From contig JAXHST010000104.1 of NCBI GenBank assembly GCA_034190325.1, positions 1-24,235 of the forward strand: DNA of 24,235 nt. Reading direction: 5' to 3'. Within the stretch, counting starts at the first letter, position 1; each line of letters begins with the position of its first letter. The translations under genes were made by a program, and so were the position numbers. The notes beneath the pieces were generated by a model that saw only the letters and a list, made by a program, of their open reading frames with translations, was not told the DNA's origin and searched no databases. Below are positions 14,037 to 21,294 of the stretch, piece by piece. Origin of the DNA: UBA287 sp034190325. GTDB taxonomy: Archaea > Thermoplasmatota > UBA186 > UBA287.

Positions 14037-14657
14037 ATGAGTTTAATCGACCTAGTTAAGGCTCTGAGAGAAACAAACGTGGAAGCAATGATAGCACAAA
14101 GAGCACTGGAGTTCTCGGATATAAACAAAAAAGAGAGCACGGGGTGGTTCCTTGAGCTATGCTTCTGCATAATGACGGCAAATTTTACAGCTGAGAGGGC
14201 TATGAGAATACAGGAGAGCATAGGCAAGGGGTTTCTGACAATGGATGAGAACGAGCTTGCTATAACTCTTAAATCTCTTGGCCACAGGTTTCCGAACTCA
14301 AGGGCAAGATATATAGCAAAGGCAAGGGAATATGCACAGGAAATAAAAGAGACCCTGGAGCCCCTGGATAGAGCCGAAAAGAGGGAGTGGCTTGTTGATA
14401 AAATCTGTGGTATGGGATACAAAGAAGCGAGCCATTTCCTGCGGAATACAGGACATTTTGATTATGCCATAATTGATTTTCATATCCTTGATCTGCTCGA
14501 AAAGGAAAAGATCATAAGAAAGCCAGATAACCTGTCTAAAAACGTTTATTTAGCTATTGAAAAGAAGTTGCAAGAGCTCGCTGAAGAGCTTTCAATGCCT
14601 GTGGGCATCCTTGATCTTTATCTATGGTTTATTGAAACGGGCAAAGTGCTTAAATAG
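14037..14657 (+). CDS. ogg: 8-oxoguanine DNA glycosylase/lyase, archaeal Ogg2 type
   Basis: Bifunctional base-excision-repair enzyme that removes 8-oxoguanine and nicks the DNA. The 206 residues match the Methanocaldococcus-type Ogg2: a helical N-terminal region, then the helix-hairpin-helix KICGMGYKEASHFLRNTGH and IIDFHIL. Catalytic Lys129 (in GYKEAS) and Asp147 (in IIDFH) are both present and at the positions known for this family. It begins immediately after the preceding stop codon and its 3' end overlaps the convergent transporter gene by 36 bp. Confidence 0.93.
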   Translation: MSLIDLVKALRETNVEAMIAQRALEFSDINKKESTGWFLELCFCIMTANFTAERAMRIQESIGKGFLTMDENELAITLKSLGHRFPNSRARYIAKAREYAQEIKETLEPLDRAEKREWLVDKICGMGYKEASHFLRNTGHFDYAIIDFHILDLLEKEKIIRKPDNLSKNVYLAIEKKLQELAEELSMPVGILDLYLWFIETGKVLK

Positions 14658-15887
14658 TAGAAATAACAGAGCACTCACTACCATGCTCGGTATAGAGCCC
14701 CCAACATAAGGGCCTGCTACCCAGAACGTTATCACGCCAGCTGCCCATGAAAAGAGAGCCCCGGGGTTGAAACCATTAAGATACCGGTACTTTTTTCCGC
14801 TTATAGCTGCTTCTACATCATATTCCTTTCCATTTTTGAGATAATCCGTTATCACTATTGCAAAAAGAGGACAGAATAAAGAGCCTATGAAAAGAAGGAA
14901 GTTCTGATATTGATCTATAGGAAACACCAGGGAAACAGCTATACCCACAAAGCCAGCTATAGCCATAACTACATTGCTATTTGCCTTCTCTCTTATATTA
15001 AGCCATGAAGCAGCAGCTGAGTAGACGTCCATATAATCTGAGGTTATGGTTGATAGCGCAACAACGAGCATTGCCGGTAATCCCAGGCCGAGGACAAGCA
15101 TGGCTTTCGTTGGGAACGTTTCACCTGTGCCGAGGGCAGAGATAAGGCCTATGAAGTACATCCACGAGCTGAATACAAAATAACCCACCCATGTGCCAAA
15201 CATTGAGCCCCTCTTTGCAAAGCGAGAATAATCACTCGCTAGAGGAAGCCAGGAGATTGGCATTGCTATCACAAGGTCCAGGGCTATGCCCAGAGATAAG
15301 GTTCCTTCGGGTGTGCTTACAGGAGGAAAAGAGGTAAACACTCTATAGGTTATGATTACGGTAAATATTATTAAAAGAGTTATTGATACTGTGTTAAGGA
15401 CCTTCCATGCTTTTTGCCCTCCCATGGCCCAGAGAGTTGTTAGCATGCCTATAATAACTATCCATAGCTCTCTTGAGGAAAAAGAGAACACGCTCTGTGT
15501 TATTGTATCTATAGCATCTGCCGCCACTATCTGCATAACGGCCATCCAGCCTATGAGCTGTATTATGTTTAAGATCGCAAAAAAGTAACTCCCGCGCACC
15601 CCGAAGGAGAAGCGGACCGATAGCATAGATGTTATTCCCTTTTCCTGACCAGGGCGGCATGAAAGTGCTAGAGGAGTGTTCCCTATAATGTGCCCTATCA
15701 GTATGATGCCAATACCGGCTGCTAAGCCTAAGGGAGCGAGGAGCGCCCCCGAGAATATCTCCATTATGGATATCGCTGCACCAGCCCATAGAAAGAAGAA
15801 ATCCCCCTGTGTGAGCTTTCTATCCTCTTTAGCTGTAGGCCTCAGATCCATGGACGTAATACTCGTGGTAGAATTTAAAACCATCAT
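14622..15887 (-). CDS. NCS1-family nucleobase/cytosine permease-like transporter
   Basis: Secondary transporter of the nucleobase-cation-symport-1 family, about 12 membrane helices. Seen: FFFLWAGAAISIMEIFSGALL (helix 1), SMLSVRFSFGVRGSYFFAILN, IQLIGWMAV, ISWLPLASDYSRFAK (the family motif in helix 6), and ITSDYMDVYSAAASWLNI. The size and pattern resemble the CytX-like subgroup linked to pyrimidine moieties, but the substrate cannot be read from sequence. I start at the ATG at 15887 (421 residues); the longer frame begins with a TTG five codons earlier. A TATA-like element sits about 24-31 nt upstream, over the start codon of the divergent gene. Confidence 0.88.
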   Translation of the reverse strand: MMVLNSTTSITSMDLRPTAKEDRKLTQGDFFFLWAGAAISIMEIFSGALLAPLGLAAGIGIILIGHIIGNTPLALSCRPGQEKGITSMLSVRFSFGVRGSYFFAILNIIQLIGWMAVMQIVAADAIDTITQSVFSFSSRELWIVIIGMLTTLWAMGGQKAWKVLNTVSITLLIIFTVIITYRVFTSFPPVSTPEGTLSLGIALDLVIAMPISWLPLASDYSRFAKRGSMFGTWVGYFVFSSWMYFIGLISALGTGETFPTKAMLVLGLGLPAMLVVALSTITSDYMDVYSAAASWLNIREKANSNVVMAIAGFVGIAVSLVFPIDQYQNFLLFIGSLFCPLFAIVITDYLKNGKEYDVEAAISGKKYRYLNGFNPGALFSWAAGVITFWVAGPYVGGSIPSMVVSALLFLLFKHFARFNKP

Positions 15888-15920
15888 GTTTAAATCCTTC
15901 AAACCCTCTTCAATTTTATG
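15888..15920. promoter_or_regulatory. Compact divergent promoter between the NCS1 transporter and the OB-fold gene
   Basis: GTTTAAAT at 15888-15895 is the TATA-like box for the plus-strand ATG at 15918 (23-30 nt). CATAAAAT on the minus strand at about 15911-15920 is the box for the minus-strand ATG at 15887. Each box touches or overlaps the other gene's start codon, so only 30 bp separate the two starts. Confidence 0.5.
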
Positions 15921-16202
15921 AAGGTAAAAGATCTCAAAGAAGGAAAGGTTGATGAAATAGAGCTGGAGGTTATAGAGGTTGGTGAAGAGAGGAGCGTACG
16001 TGGCAGATACGGCAACAGCAGGGTGTGTGATGCTACAGGTAAGGATGAAACAGGCCAGGTAAAGATAACGCTCTGGAACGATGAAATAGACCTCGTAAAG
16101 GATGTTTCAAAGGTGAAGATAACAAACGGCTGGGTGAAGGAGTGGAACAATGAGCTCCAGATATCTGCCGGACGGTATGGAAAGCTTGAAGTTATTGAAT
16201 GA
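15918..16202 (+). CDS. Single OB-fold ssDNA-binding protein, Sulfolobus SSB type
   Basis: The 94 residues fit one OB fold: MKVKDLKEGKVDEIELEVIE, RGRYGNSRVCDATGKDETGQ, VKITLWNDEIDLVKD, VKITNGWVKEWNNELQISAG and a final strand. The DETGxVKxTLW and ING/ENAW-like KITNGWV motifs are the ones seen in crenarchaeal SSB and related RPA OB folds. It lacks the acidic C-terminal tail of Sulfolobus SSB. It may bind single-stranded DNA or RNA. A TATA-like box lies 23-30 nt before the start, giving a leaderless transcript. Its 3' end overlaps the remnant at 16195-16404 by a few bases. Confidence 0.85.
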   Translation: MKVKDLKEGKVDEIELEVIEVGEERSVRGRYGNSRVCDATGKDETGQVKITLWNDEIDLVKDVSKVKITNGWVKEWNNELQISAGRYGKLEVIE

Positions 16203-16404
16203 TCTCGCTGTTCACCCATGGGTTAACAAAGCGGTCCTTTATGAGCCCGTAAAACGGAAAAGCAATATCTGCAACAGGGTCTAAAAGCTTTGTTATCCTT
16301 AGAGCGTCAGCAGGCATATATGCTTTAAGCAGACCCTCGTCTGAGAGAGGTAGATGGAATGAGTTCAAAGATGAGTATGTCTGAAAGATAGAAAGGATTA
16401 TGTA
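16195..16404 (-). pseudogene. Possible gene relic: unidentified protein C-terminus
   Basis: A 70-codon minus-strand open stretch (stop codon at 16192-16194) has no plausible start but its last 50 residues look like real protein: HLPLSDEGLLKAYMPADALR, then ITKLLDPVADIAFPFYGLIK and DRFVNPWVNSEIIQ. The composition (D/P/F/W-rich, balanced charges) differs from the random shadows around it. The frame is closed upstream by TGA at 16405-16407 and nothing similar continues in other frames that I can follow. I read it as the C-terminal leftover of a decayed gene; I cannot name the family. Confidence 0.4.
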
Positions 16405-16598
16405 TCAATAGGTTCTATTCACAATTGGCTATGATTGTGTAAAAGAGATGATAGAATACCCTGGACATGCAAGGCAATTTACCATTTCTTTTTCCATTCT
16501 TTGGATCATTGGGAATGAATAGAAAGAGAGCCCATTCAAATCCTTAGAAGCAAAAATCGAAAATGTATAAATATAGAAAATGGCATTTATAATAAAAT
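16203..16598. other. Gene-poor stretch between the OB-fold gene and the second small membrane pair
   Basis: Holds the relic described at 16195-16404 on the minus strand and, on the right, AT-rich DNA with the promoter of the 16599 gene. I see no RNA gene, repeat array or other feature. Confidence 0.5.
16563..16576 (+). promoter_or_regulatory. TATA-like box before the 16599 gene
   Basis: ATGTATAAATATAG lies 23-36 nt before the ATG at 16599, a strong archaeal TATA-box match at leaderless distance. Confidence 0.5.
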
Positions 16599-16838
16599 AT
16601 GTTTGAAGAGTTTGCGGTGCTTGAAGCAACAATTGCATCTTTAGGTTTCGTAATTACTCTAAAGTTCTTCAGCGGAGCTATGAAGTTTCTGTCCTTAGCC
16701 TTGTTATCTGATGCTACAAGCAATATTCTCTACATCTTTTTGCTCAATGAGATCGTTTTTACAGCTAATGCTCTAATCATATGTATTTTGATAATTCTCT
16801 TTAACCGAGAAGTAATGAGGAGAAAGTGGCTACTATGA
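16599..16838 (+). CDS. Small three-helix membrane protein A2 (unknown)
   Basis: A 79-residue hydrophobic protein with three helices (about 9-22, 28-48, 52-68) and a basic tail (NREVMRRKWLL). It overlaps the next gene by 13 bp. Its place as first gene of a two-gene unit, its leaderless promoter, its size and helix layout mirror the gene at 2694. It is about 15 residues shorter than A1, with the difference between helix 2 and helix 3. No motif suggests a function. Confidence 0.6.
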   Translation: MFEEFAVLEATIASLGFVITLKFFSGAMKFLSLALLSDATSNILYIFLLNEIVFTANALIICILIILFNREVMRRKWLL

Positions 16839-17119
16839 TCCCGATAGATCTTATCGTATCTTTGTTTGTTTTTGCCATTGCAATATACACCGCCCATCTT
16901 GCTTATAGAGTAATAAATTCTTTAGGGATCGTTCGGGTAGAAAGGGTTCTGATATTCTATCTTCTCGTTATAGCTATAGATAGAATGATAGATGCTATAT
17001 CTAACATAGCTGGCATTCCTTATCCCACTAGAGTTAACAACATAATCTGGTGCCTCTACATAGTTGGTATCGCTCTGATAGTCTGGGAGATCTATACCTA
17101 TCTAACAATGACAAGGTAA
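16826..17119 (+). CDS. Small three-helix membrane protein B2 (unknown)
   Basis: About 97 residues from 16826; the second Met (MIPIDLIVSL, at 16835) gives 94 residues and is equally likely, since it sits next to the upstream stop. Three helices, with AHLAYRVINSLG after the first and a last helix ending VWEIYTYLTMTR. These two features align with YRIIRIARRS and WDVLIYTGKKLR of the protein at 2978. Helix 2 carries acidic residues (AIDRMIDAISN), which is unusual for a plain anchor and suggests helix-helix contacts or proton chemistry. Function unknown. Confidence 0.6.
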   Translation: MATMIPIDLIVSLFVFAIAIYTAHLAYRVINSLGIVRVERVLIFYLLVIAIDRMIDAISNIAGIPYPTRVNNIIWCLYIVGIALIVWEIYTYLTMTR

Positions 17120-17287
17120 GTAATAGGAAACGGTTGTTACTTCAAGTTTGTGGCTAAAGAGCATAAAGGAAGTCAAGCTAAGAGTGTCCACATGATGGGT
17201 AAGCGCCTTTGACAGATTCCGAGATTCTGAAAGAAAGAATGCTATACATCGGTTATCTGGATATCAAAAAATATCCTGTCATGCTGT
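17120..17287. other. Intergenic stretch with a possible frameshifted gene relic
   Basis: Two plus-strand open stretches abut in different frames: one ends ...KSVHMMGKRL at about 17213, and the other runs TDSEILKERMLYIGYLDIKK from there to a stop at 17310. Joined by a one-base shift they read as a continuous 60-residue peptide. It may be a decayed gene; I do not recognise it. No RNA gene is visible. Confidence 0.25.
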
Positions 17288-18139
17288 TTATAGCACCCTC
17301 CTGCATGTTATGAGAGAATCAGAATAGTCCTCAAGCGAACTTATCGTAACCCTGCTTCCCCCACTGGAGCCAACAGCGTGGATGATCTCTCTATCCCCAA
17401 GATAAAGAGCCACGTGTGTAACGTTTCCGTTGCTGCCAAAGAAGATGAGATCCCCCCTCTCGGGCTCATCAATTTCGATGCCACAAAGCGCCTGATCTCT
17501 GGAATCCCTTGGCAGATCATATCCATGAACTTTCCCTATTCGATATATAAAACCGGAGCAATCGAATCCATATGGTGTTGTCCCTCCCCACAGATATCCG
17601 AGTTCCAGAAAGTGATGCATATGCTCGATCACATACTCAGCACTACGATCGAGCGTTTTTGAAGAAACATAATCCTCTCTGATGTAACCATCTGTTCCAT
17701 CTGGTAGCTTTATATGCGCAGTTTTTGTATTGAGTTCCAGTAGATCCACCCTGCTCCCCAAAAGAAGGGTGCATTTTATCCTGCTGCAAAGGGGATCATC
17801 GTACACCCTGGCTATATCCTCTATAACTATAACAGGAGATGAAAATGTGCATGATGTCACATTCTGGCTATACACCCAGCCCGGATATCCTCTTTCATCC
17901 TTCCTGCTTGGCTGTTCCAGAGCTATGATCCTTGTCCAGCCATTACGATTATCGATTACCATAACATTTTCTCCCATCACACACTGGGTTTCCAGCACTC
18001 CGGCTCCAGGTTCTGAAACCACATTTGATACGGGTACGGAGATCATAGCTGGAGCAGATGTTAGATCCGGTGGGCTTTCTCCATCCGACAGAATAAACAG
18101 AAAACAGAGAGAAGCTATAATGGCTATAGCGCGCTGCAT
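17288..18139 (-). CDS. Secreted NlpC/P60 peptidase with SH3-like domains (YkfC-like)
   Basis: Predicted cysteine peptidase of the NlpC/P60 group, which cleaves gamma-D-Glu-diamino acid bonds in bacterial wall peptides. The 283 residues show a signal peptide (about 1-20), two SH3-like beta domains (roughly 30-95 with NGWTRI and GYPGWVYSQNV, and 105-160 with KLPDGTDGYIREDYV), then the catalytic domain: YLWGGTTPYGFDCSGF with Cys194, THVALYLG with His242 and EIIHAVG with His254 as the third residue. The layout matches YkfC-type enzymes, which process wall peptides to dipeptides. It is the last gene after the permease (16-bp overlap) and the dipeptide epimerase. Exported location fits action on exogenous peptides. 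Confidence 0.88.
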   Translation of the reverse strand: MQRAIAIIASLCFLFILSDGESPPDLTSAPAMISVPVSNVVSEPGAGVLETQCVMGENVMVIDNRNGWTRIIALEQPSRKDERGYPGWVYSQNVTSCTFSSPVIVIEDIARVYDDPLCSRIKCTLLLGSRVDLLELNTKTAHIKLPDGTDGYIREDYVSSKTLDRSAEYVIEHMHHFLELGYLWGGTTPYGFDCSGFIYRIGKVHGYDLPRDSRDQALCGIEIDEPERGDLIFFGSNGNVTHVALYLGDREIIHAVGSSGGSRVTISSLEDYSDSLITCRRVL

Positions 18140-19272
18140 ACAATCCCCACCAGAAGCCCACCATACGTGCCTACCACATAGCCAAGAACAGATATTATAA
18201 CAGCTATTGGTACTAGACTGCCATTATATACCCCGGCAACCACTGACGCGCTTGCTGTGCCACCCATATTTGCCATGCTTGCGCTGGCGAAAAGAAACAT
18301 GGGGAGCTTCATAAGTTTGATAAGGAGCAGCAGCAGGATTATGTGAACAGACAGTGTAACCATGCCCCAGCCAAATACTGCGGGCGTAGCTCCTATGTCT
18401 GCTAAATTTGATTTTGCACCTACAGAAACCAGGAAAAGATAAAGAAGGAGATATCCTGTGGTTGAGCCTCCACCCAGCTCCCTGGCTCTGGTAAAAGAGA
18501 GAGCTACACCAATGGCTGTGATGATCACTATGACCCATACGAAAGAGGATATCCCTTCAAAAGTTGGCATATATTTTGAGATCATGGTTGTTAGATACAC
18601 AAATATTACCGCTAAGAAAGCAAGTGCTATGAGCGATTTTATGGTAATCTGCTCTCCGCTCTCTTCCTTTACATTATCAGCCCTGCCGTAGAGAAAGCTC
18701 ATAAGCTCGCTGCTCACCCCGTTTCTTGAGTCAATGGATCTCTGATGCTTTGCGAGGTAGATCAAAAGCGCAAGCCAGACATAAGCTATAACGGTATCAA
18801 CTATTATAACGGGCGAGAGATGCTCTGGCGGTGTATTAAACGATTCAAACACCCCCATCATGTTAGCGCTGCCACCCATCCAGCTTGCGGATAAGGAAGC
18901 AAGGGCGCCCCACATGTCTGAAGGAAGGTATTGCTTGAATATGACATAGCCAAGTATGGAGCCAAGAATTATGCCGAGAGAGCCAACGAGCATAGCCAGA
19001 ACAGACTGCGGCCCTATTCTGGTTATTCCTTTTATACTGGATGAAAGCATTATCAGCAAAAGAGCCGCAGGCAAAGCATATGAATTTAAATAATCATAGA
19101 CTATGGAAGCGCCAGGAAGCACTCCCATCGTGGTGAGAAGCATAGGCACAAAGTACATCCACACCAGCGGAGGAATGTAATAATAGAGCTTTGCTAGAGG
19201 TTTCTTCAGCAACAGTATCAGTGCTTCTATGCATATCAGAACAGCGAAAACAGCAAAAGGGTTTGTGATCAT
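18124..19272 (-). CDS. DUF819 (YjcL-like) membrane permease
   Basis: The 382 residues form about 10-12 hydrophobic helices in two halves. Family features: SASWMGGSANMMGVFESF in the first half and ASMANMGGTASASVVAGVYN in the second, a repeated GG(S/T)A(N/S) motif that probably lines a transport path. DUF819 proteins are uncharacterised predicted permeases. In bacteria they can occur near dipeptide epimerases; here the gene overlaps the epimerase by 4 bp and the NlpC/P60 gene by 16 bp. The context suggests it imports dipeptides or wall-peptide fragments, which is an inference. Confidence 0.85.
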   Translation of the reverse strand: MITNPFAVFAVLICIEALILLLKKPLAKLYYYIPPLVWMYFVPMLLTTMGVLPGASIVYDYLNSYALPAALLLIMLSSSIKGITRIGPQSVLAMLVGSLGIILGSILGYVIFKQYLPSDMWGALASLSASWMGGSANMMGVFESFNTPPEHLSPVIIVDTVIAYVWLALLIYLAKHQRSIDSRNGVSSELMSFLYGRADNVKEESGEQITIKSLIALAFLAVIFVYLTTMISKYMPTFEGISSFVWVIVIITAIGVALSFTRARELGGGSTTGYLLLYLFLVSVGAKSNLADIGATPAVFGWGMVTLSVHIILLLLLIKLMKLPMFLFASASMANMGGTASASVVAGVYNGSLVPIAVIISVLGYVVGTYGGLLVGIVCSAL

Positions 19273-20306
19273 CCTTCAACCCCTTCTATCCCAAAACCAA
19301 AGCCAGCGGGTGGGAAAATACGATCCTTTTCATATCTTATCCCTCCTTTAACAGGATTCTCTTTCATCAGCAAGGGAGAATCAAGATCCACCAGAGGCGC
19401 ATTTATCAGAGAGGCTAAGAAGAATCCGGCTGTTACCCCAACTGAAGTTTCACCTCCCATGCAGCCAACCATACATTTTAAGCCATATGCTTTAGCAATG
19501 CTGGCGATTCTCAGAGCTTCAGCAATACCACCGCTCTTGTTCAGCTTTATGTTAAAGTAATCCACCCTGTCTGCCAGCTCCAATGCATCATGCGCATTGA
19601 AGAGAGACTCATCAGCCATTATTGGGATGCCTCCACCTATCCCCGCCAAGCCCTTTCTGTCCCATGCTGGAAGCGGCTGCTCTATGAGATCTACCTCATA
19701 TCTGTATAGAGAATCAATAGCTTTTCTTGCGGTTTTCTTTGTGTATCCCTGGTTTGCGTCTAGGAGAAGTGAGATCCCATATCCAAAGCTATCCCTTATG
19801 CTCTTCACAAGCTCTATATCCCTGTTGAGCTCCAGCCCTATCTTTATCTTGAAGGCAGAAAAGCCCTCATCCAGACGCATCTGGATCTCATTTAAGATCT
19901 CTTCTTTGCTTCCAATGGATATGGTTATGTCTGTTTTTACTGGAGCGGCCGACATCCTTATCCCATGTTTTCTCATGTATGCATCTATCAGCGCAGAGGT
20001 AAGACCGCATTTCAGAGCGGTGTTACCCTCCATGCAGCCCTCAACCGAGTCTATCATAGAAACAAGGCCAACAAGATCTTCAAAGGGCTTGATGAGCTCT
20101 ACCATCAGAGGAAAGTGATCCTTTACGCTCTCAACGCTTTCCCCTGTTATCTTCAAGGAAGGGCAGGACTCCCCGAACCCAACAACATCGTCCAGAGCAG
20201 CTTTTATAACAACAGAGTGGCTCTCATTAGCTTCCCTGAGAGCCGTCTTGAATGCACGCCTAAATGGCACAGACATCTCTTTGTATTCAACAAGCAGCCC
20301 ATTCAT
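19269..20306 (-). CDS. L-Ala-D/L-Glu (dipeptide) epimerase, enolase superfamily
   Basis: Enolase-superfamily enzyme that epimerises the second residue of dipeptides such as L-Ala-D-Glu. From the ATG at 20306 it has 345 residues: capping domain, then barrel with KIKIG (Lys153, Lys155), DANQGY (Asp183), LIEQPLP (Glu209), MADES (Asp232) and NIKLNKSGG. The C-terminal VDLDSPLL has the DxD pair (Asp307, Asp309) that binds the dipeptide amino group and marks this family among enolase relatives. I use 20306 because a good TATA box lies 20-31 nt upstream and the extra 18 codons to 20360 would contain it. Other dipeptide specificities are possible. Confidence 0.88.
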   Translation of the reverse strand: MNGLLVEYKEMSVPFRRAFKTALREANESHSVVIKAALDDVVGFGESCPSLKITGESVESVKDHFPLMVELIKPFEDLVGLVSMIDSVEGCMEGNTALKCGLTSALIDAYMRKHGIRMSAAPVKTDITISIGSKEEILNEIQMRLDEGFSAFKIKIGLELNRDIELVKSIRDSFGYGISLLLDANQGYTKKTARKAIDSLYRYEVDLIEQPLPAWDRKGLAGIGGGIPIMADESLFNAHDALELADRVDYFNIKLNKSGGIAEALRIASIAKAYGLKCMVGCMGGETSVGVTAGFFLASLINAPLVDLDSPLLMKENPVKGGIRYEKDRIFPPAGFGFGIEGVEG

Positions 20307-20325
20307 GAGAGAAATACTGATTTTC

Positions 20326-20337
20326 TTATTTATAAAT
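20326..20337 (-). promoter_or_regulatory. TATA-like box for the epimerase-permease-peptidase unit
   Basis: On the minus strand TTTATAAATAAG lies 20-31 nt before the ATG at 20306. It gives these three genes their own promoter, separate from the pxpB-pxpC-kinase unit upstream. Confidence 0.5.
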
Positions 20338-20382
20338 TTCCACGCAATGATGCTGCTCAATTTTGTGTTACAGCCCTTAAAC

Positions 20383-21294
20383 TTAAAGAAAGTTTATTGC
20401 TTCCTCAAGTGCAGGAGTTTTGCCTGTGCTGACATATAAGGCTGCAAAAGCATTCGCAAACCTGAGCCTCTTTTCAGTGTCATAACCCATCAGCTCTGCA
20501 TACATATCACCAGCACTCCAGTGATCCCCTGCTCCTGTCAGCCTATTAACCTTTACCTTATAAGAACTTACCTTTTTGCCTCTGGAATAGGAAAAATCCT
20601 TTGTGTGCAGATCTACCCTGCAGAATCGCTCCAAGGCCTTTATTCCTTCATCAACAATATCCTCACCAGAGATCAGCTTTAGCTCATTCTCATTCAGGCC
20701 CAATATTTTTAGCCCTGGATGCTTTACAAGCGCTCTGAGCTCATCCACATCTTTTCTAGGACTGGGATCATTTGTATCGAGGAATGTTTTTATTTTGTGC
20801 TCCAAAGCCAGATCCAGCAGCCCCCTTATAAGCTCCGTTCCTTTGCTGTTGTGGGACCAATTAAATATGGCAAGCATATCTGACTGCTCTATTATCTTGA
20901 GATCCTCATCTTCAAGATCATCGAATCCGAAATCTCTGTTGGAGCCCGGGTGATTTATCATAACGTTAGATTCTCCACCAAACTCAAGAGCTGTTGTCAA
21001 CCCCAGCTCTCCATTCCTTTTCACATGCGATAGGTCTACACCCCTCAAAAAATAACCGAGCAGTTCATAACCGAGCTCTGAGGTTTTTGTTATGAGAGAA
21101 CAGTCCATACCCAAGGAGCTTAAAGCCCTGCACGTATTGGTTGCTGAGCCCCCCTGAGACAGGGATTGCTCTATGCCCAGATAGTTTCCACCCCCACGCA
21201 TGTGGATCTCTTTTATCTTCTCCATGCTCTCCTCAAGCTCCGGCAACCTCACATGATGATCCAGATAGAAATCGTGCAAAAGCACAACTCTCAC
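20383..21294 (-). CDS. PfkB-family carbohydrate kinase
   Basis: Ribokinase-like sugar or nucleoside kinase of 303 residues. Visible: GGSATNTCRALSSLG near 48-62 (substrate-side PfkB motif), FLDTNDPSPRKD (phosphate/sugar side), LGLNENELKLISG, and the ATP-site motif NRLTGAGDHWSAGDMY with the catalytic Asp in GAGD. The substrate cannot be set by sequence alone. It starts inside the pxpC stop (4-bp overlap), so it is translated with the 5-oxoprolinase-like subunits. It occupies the place where pxpA would often be found. A few AT-rich bases separate it from the epimerase promoter. Confidence 0.88.
   Translation of the reverse strand: MRVVLLHDFYLDHHVRLPELEESMEKIKEIHMRGGGNYLGIEQSLSQGGSATNTCRALSSLGMDCSLITKTSELGYELLGYFLRGVDLSHVKRNGELGLTTALEFGGESNVMINHPGSNRDFGFDDLEDEDLKIIEQSDMLAIFNWSHNSKGTELIRGLLDLALEHKIKTFLDTNDPSPRKDVDELRALVKHPGLKILGLNENELKLISGEDIVDEGIKALERFCRVDLHTKDFSYSRGKKVSSYKVKVNRLTGAGDHWSAGDMYAELMGYDTEKRLRFANAFAALYVSTGKTPALEEAINFL

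Noticed and set aside
20307..20360. N-terminal extension of the dipeptide epimerase (start at 20360)
   Set aside because: The extension contains a strong TATA-like box at leaderless distance from the ATG at 20306.
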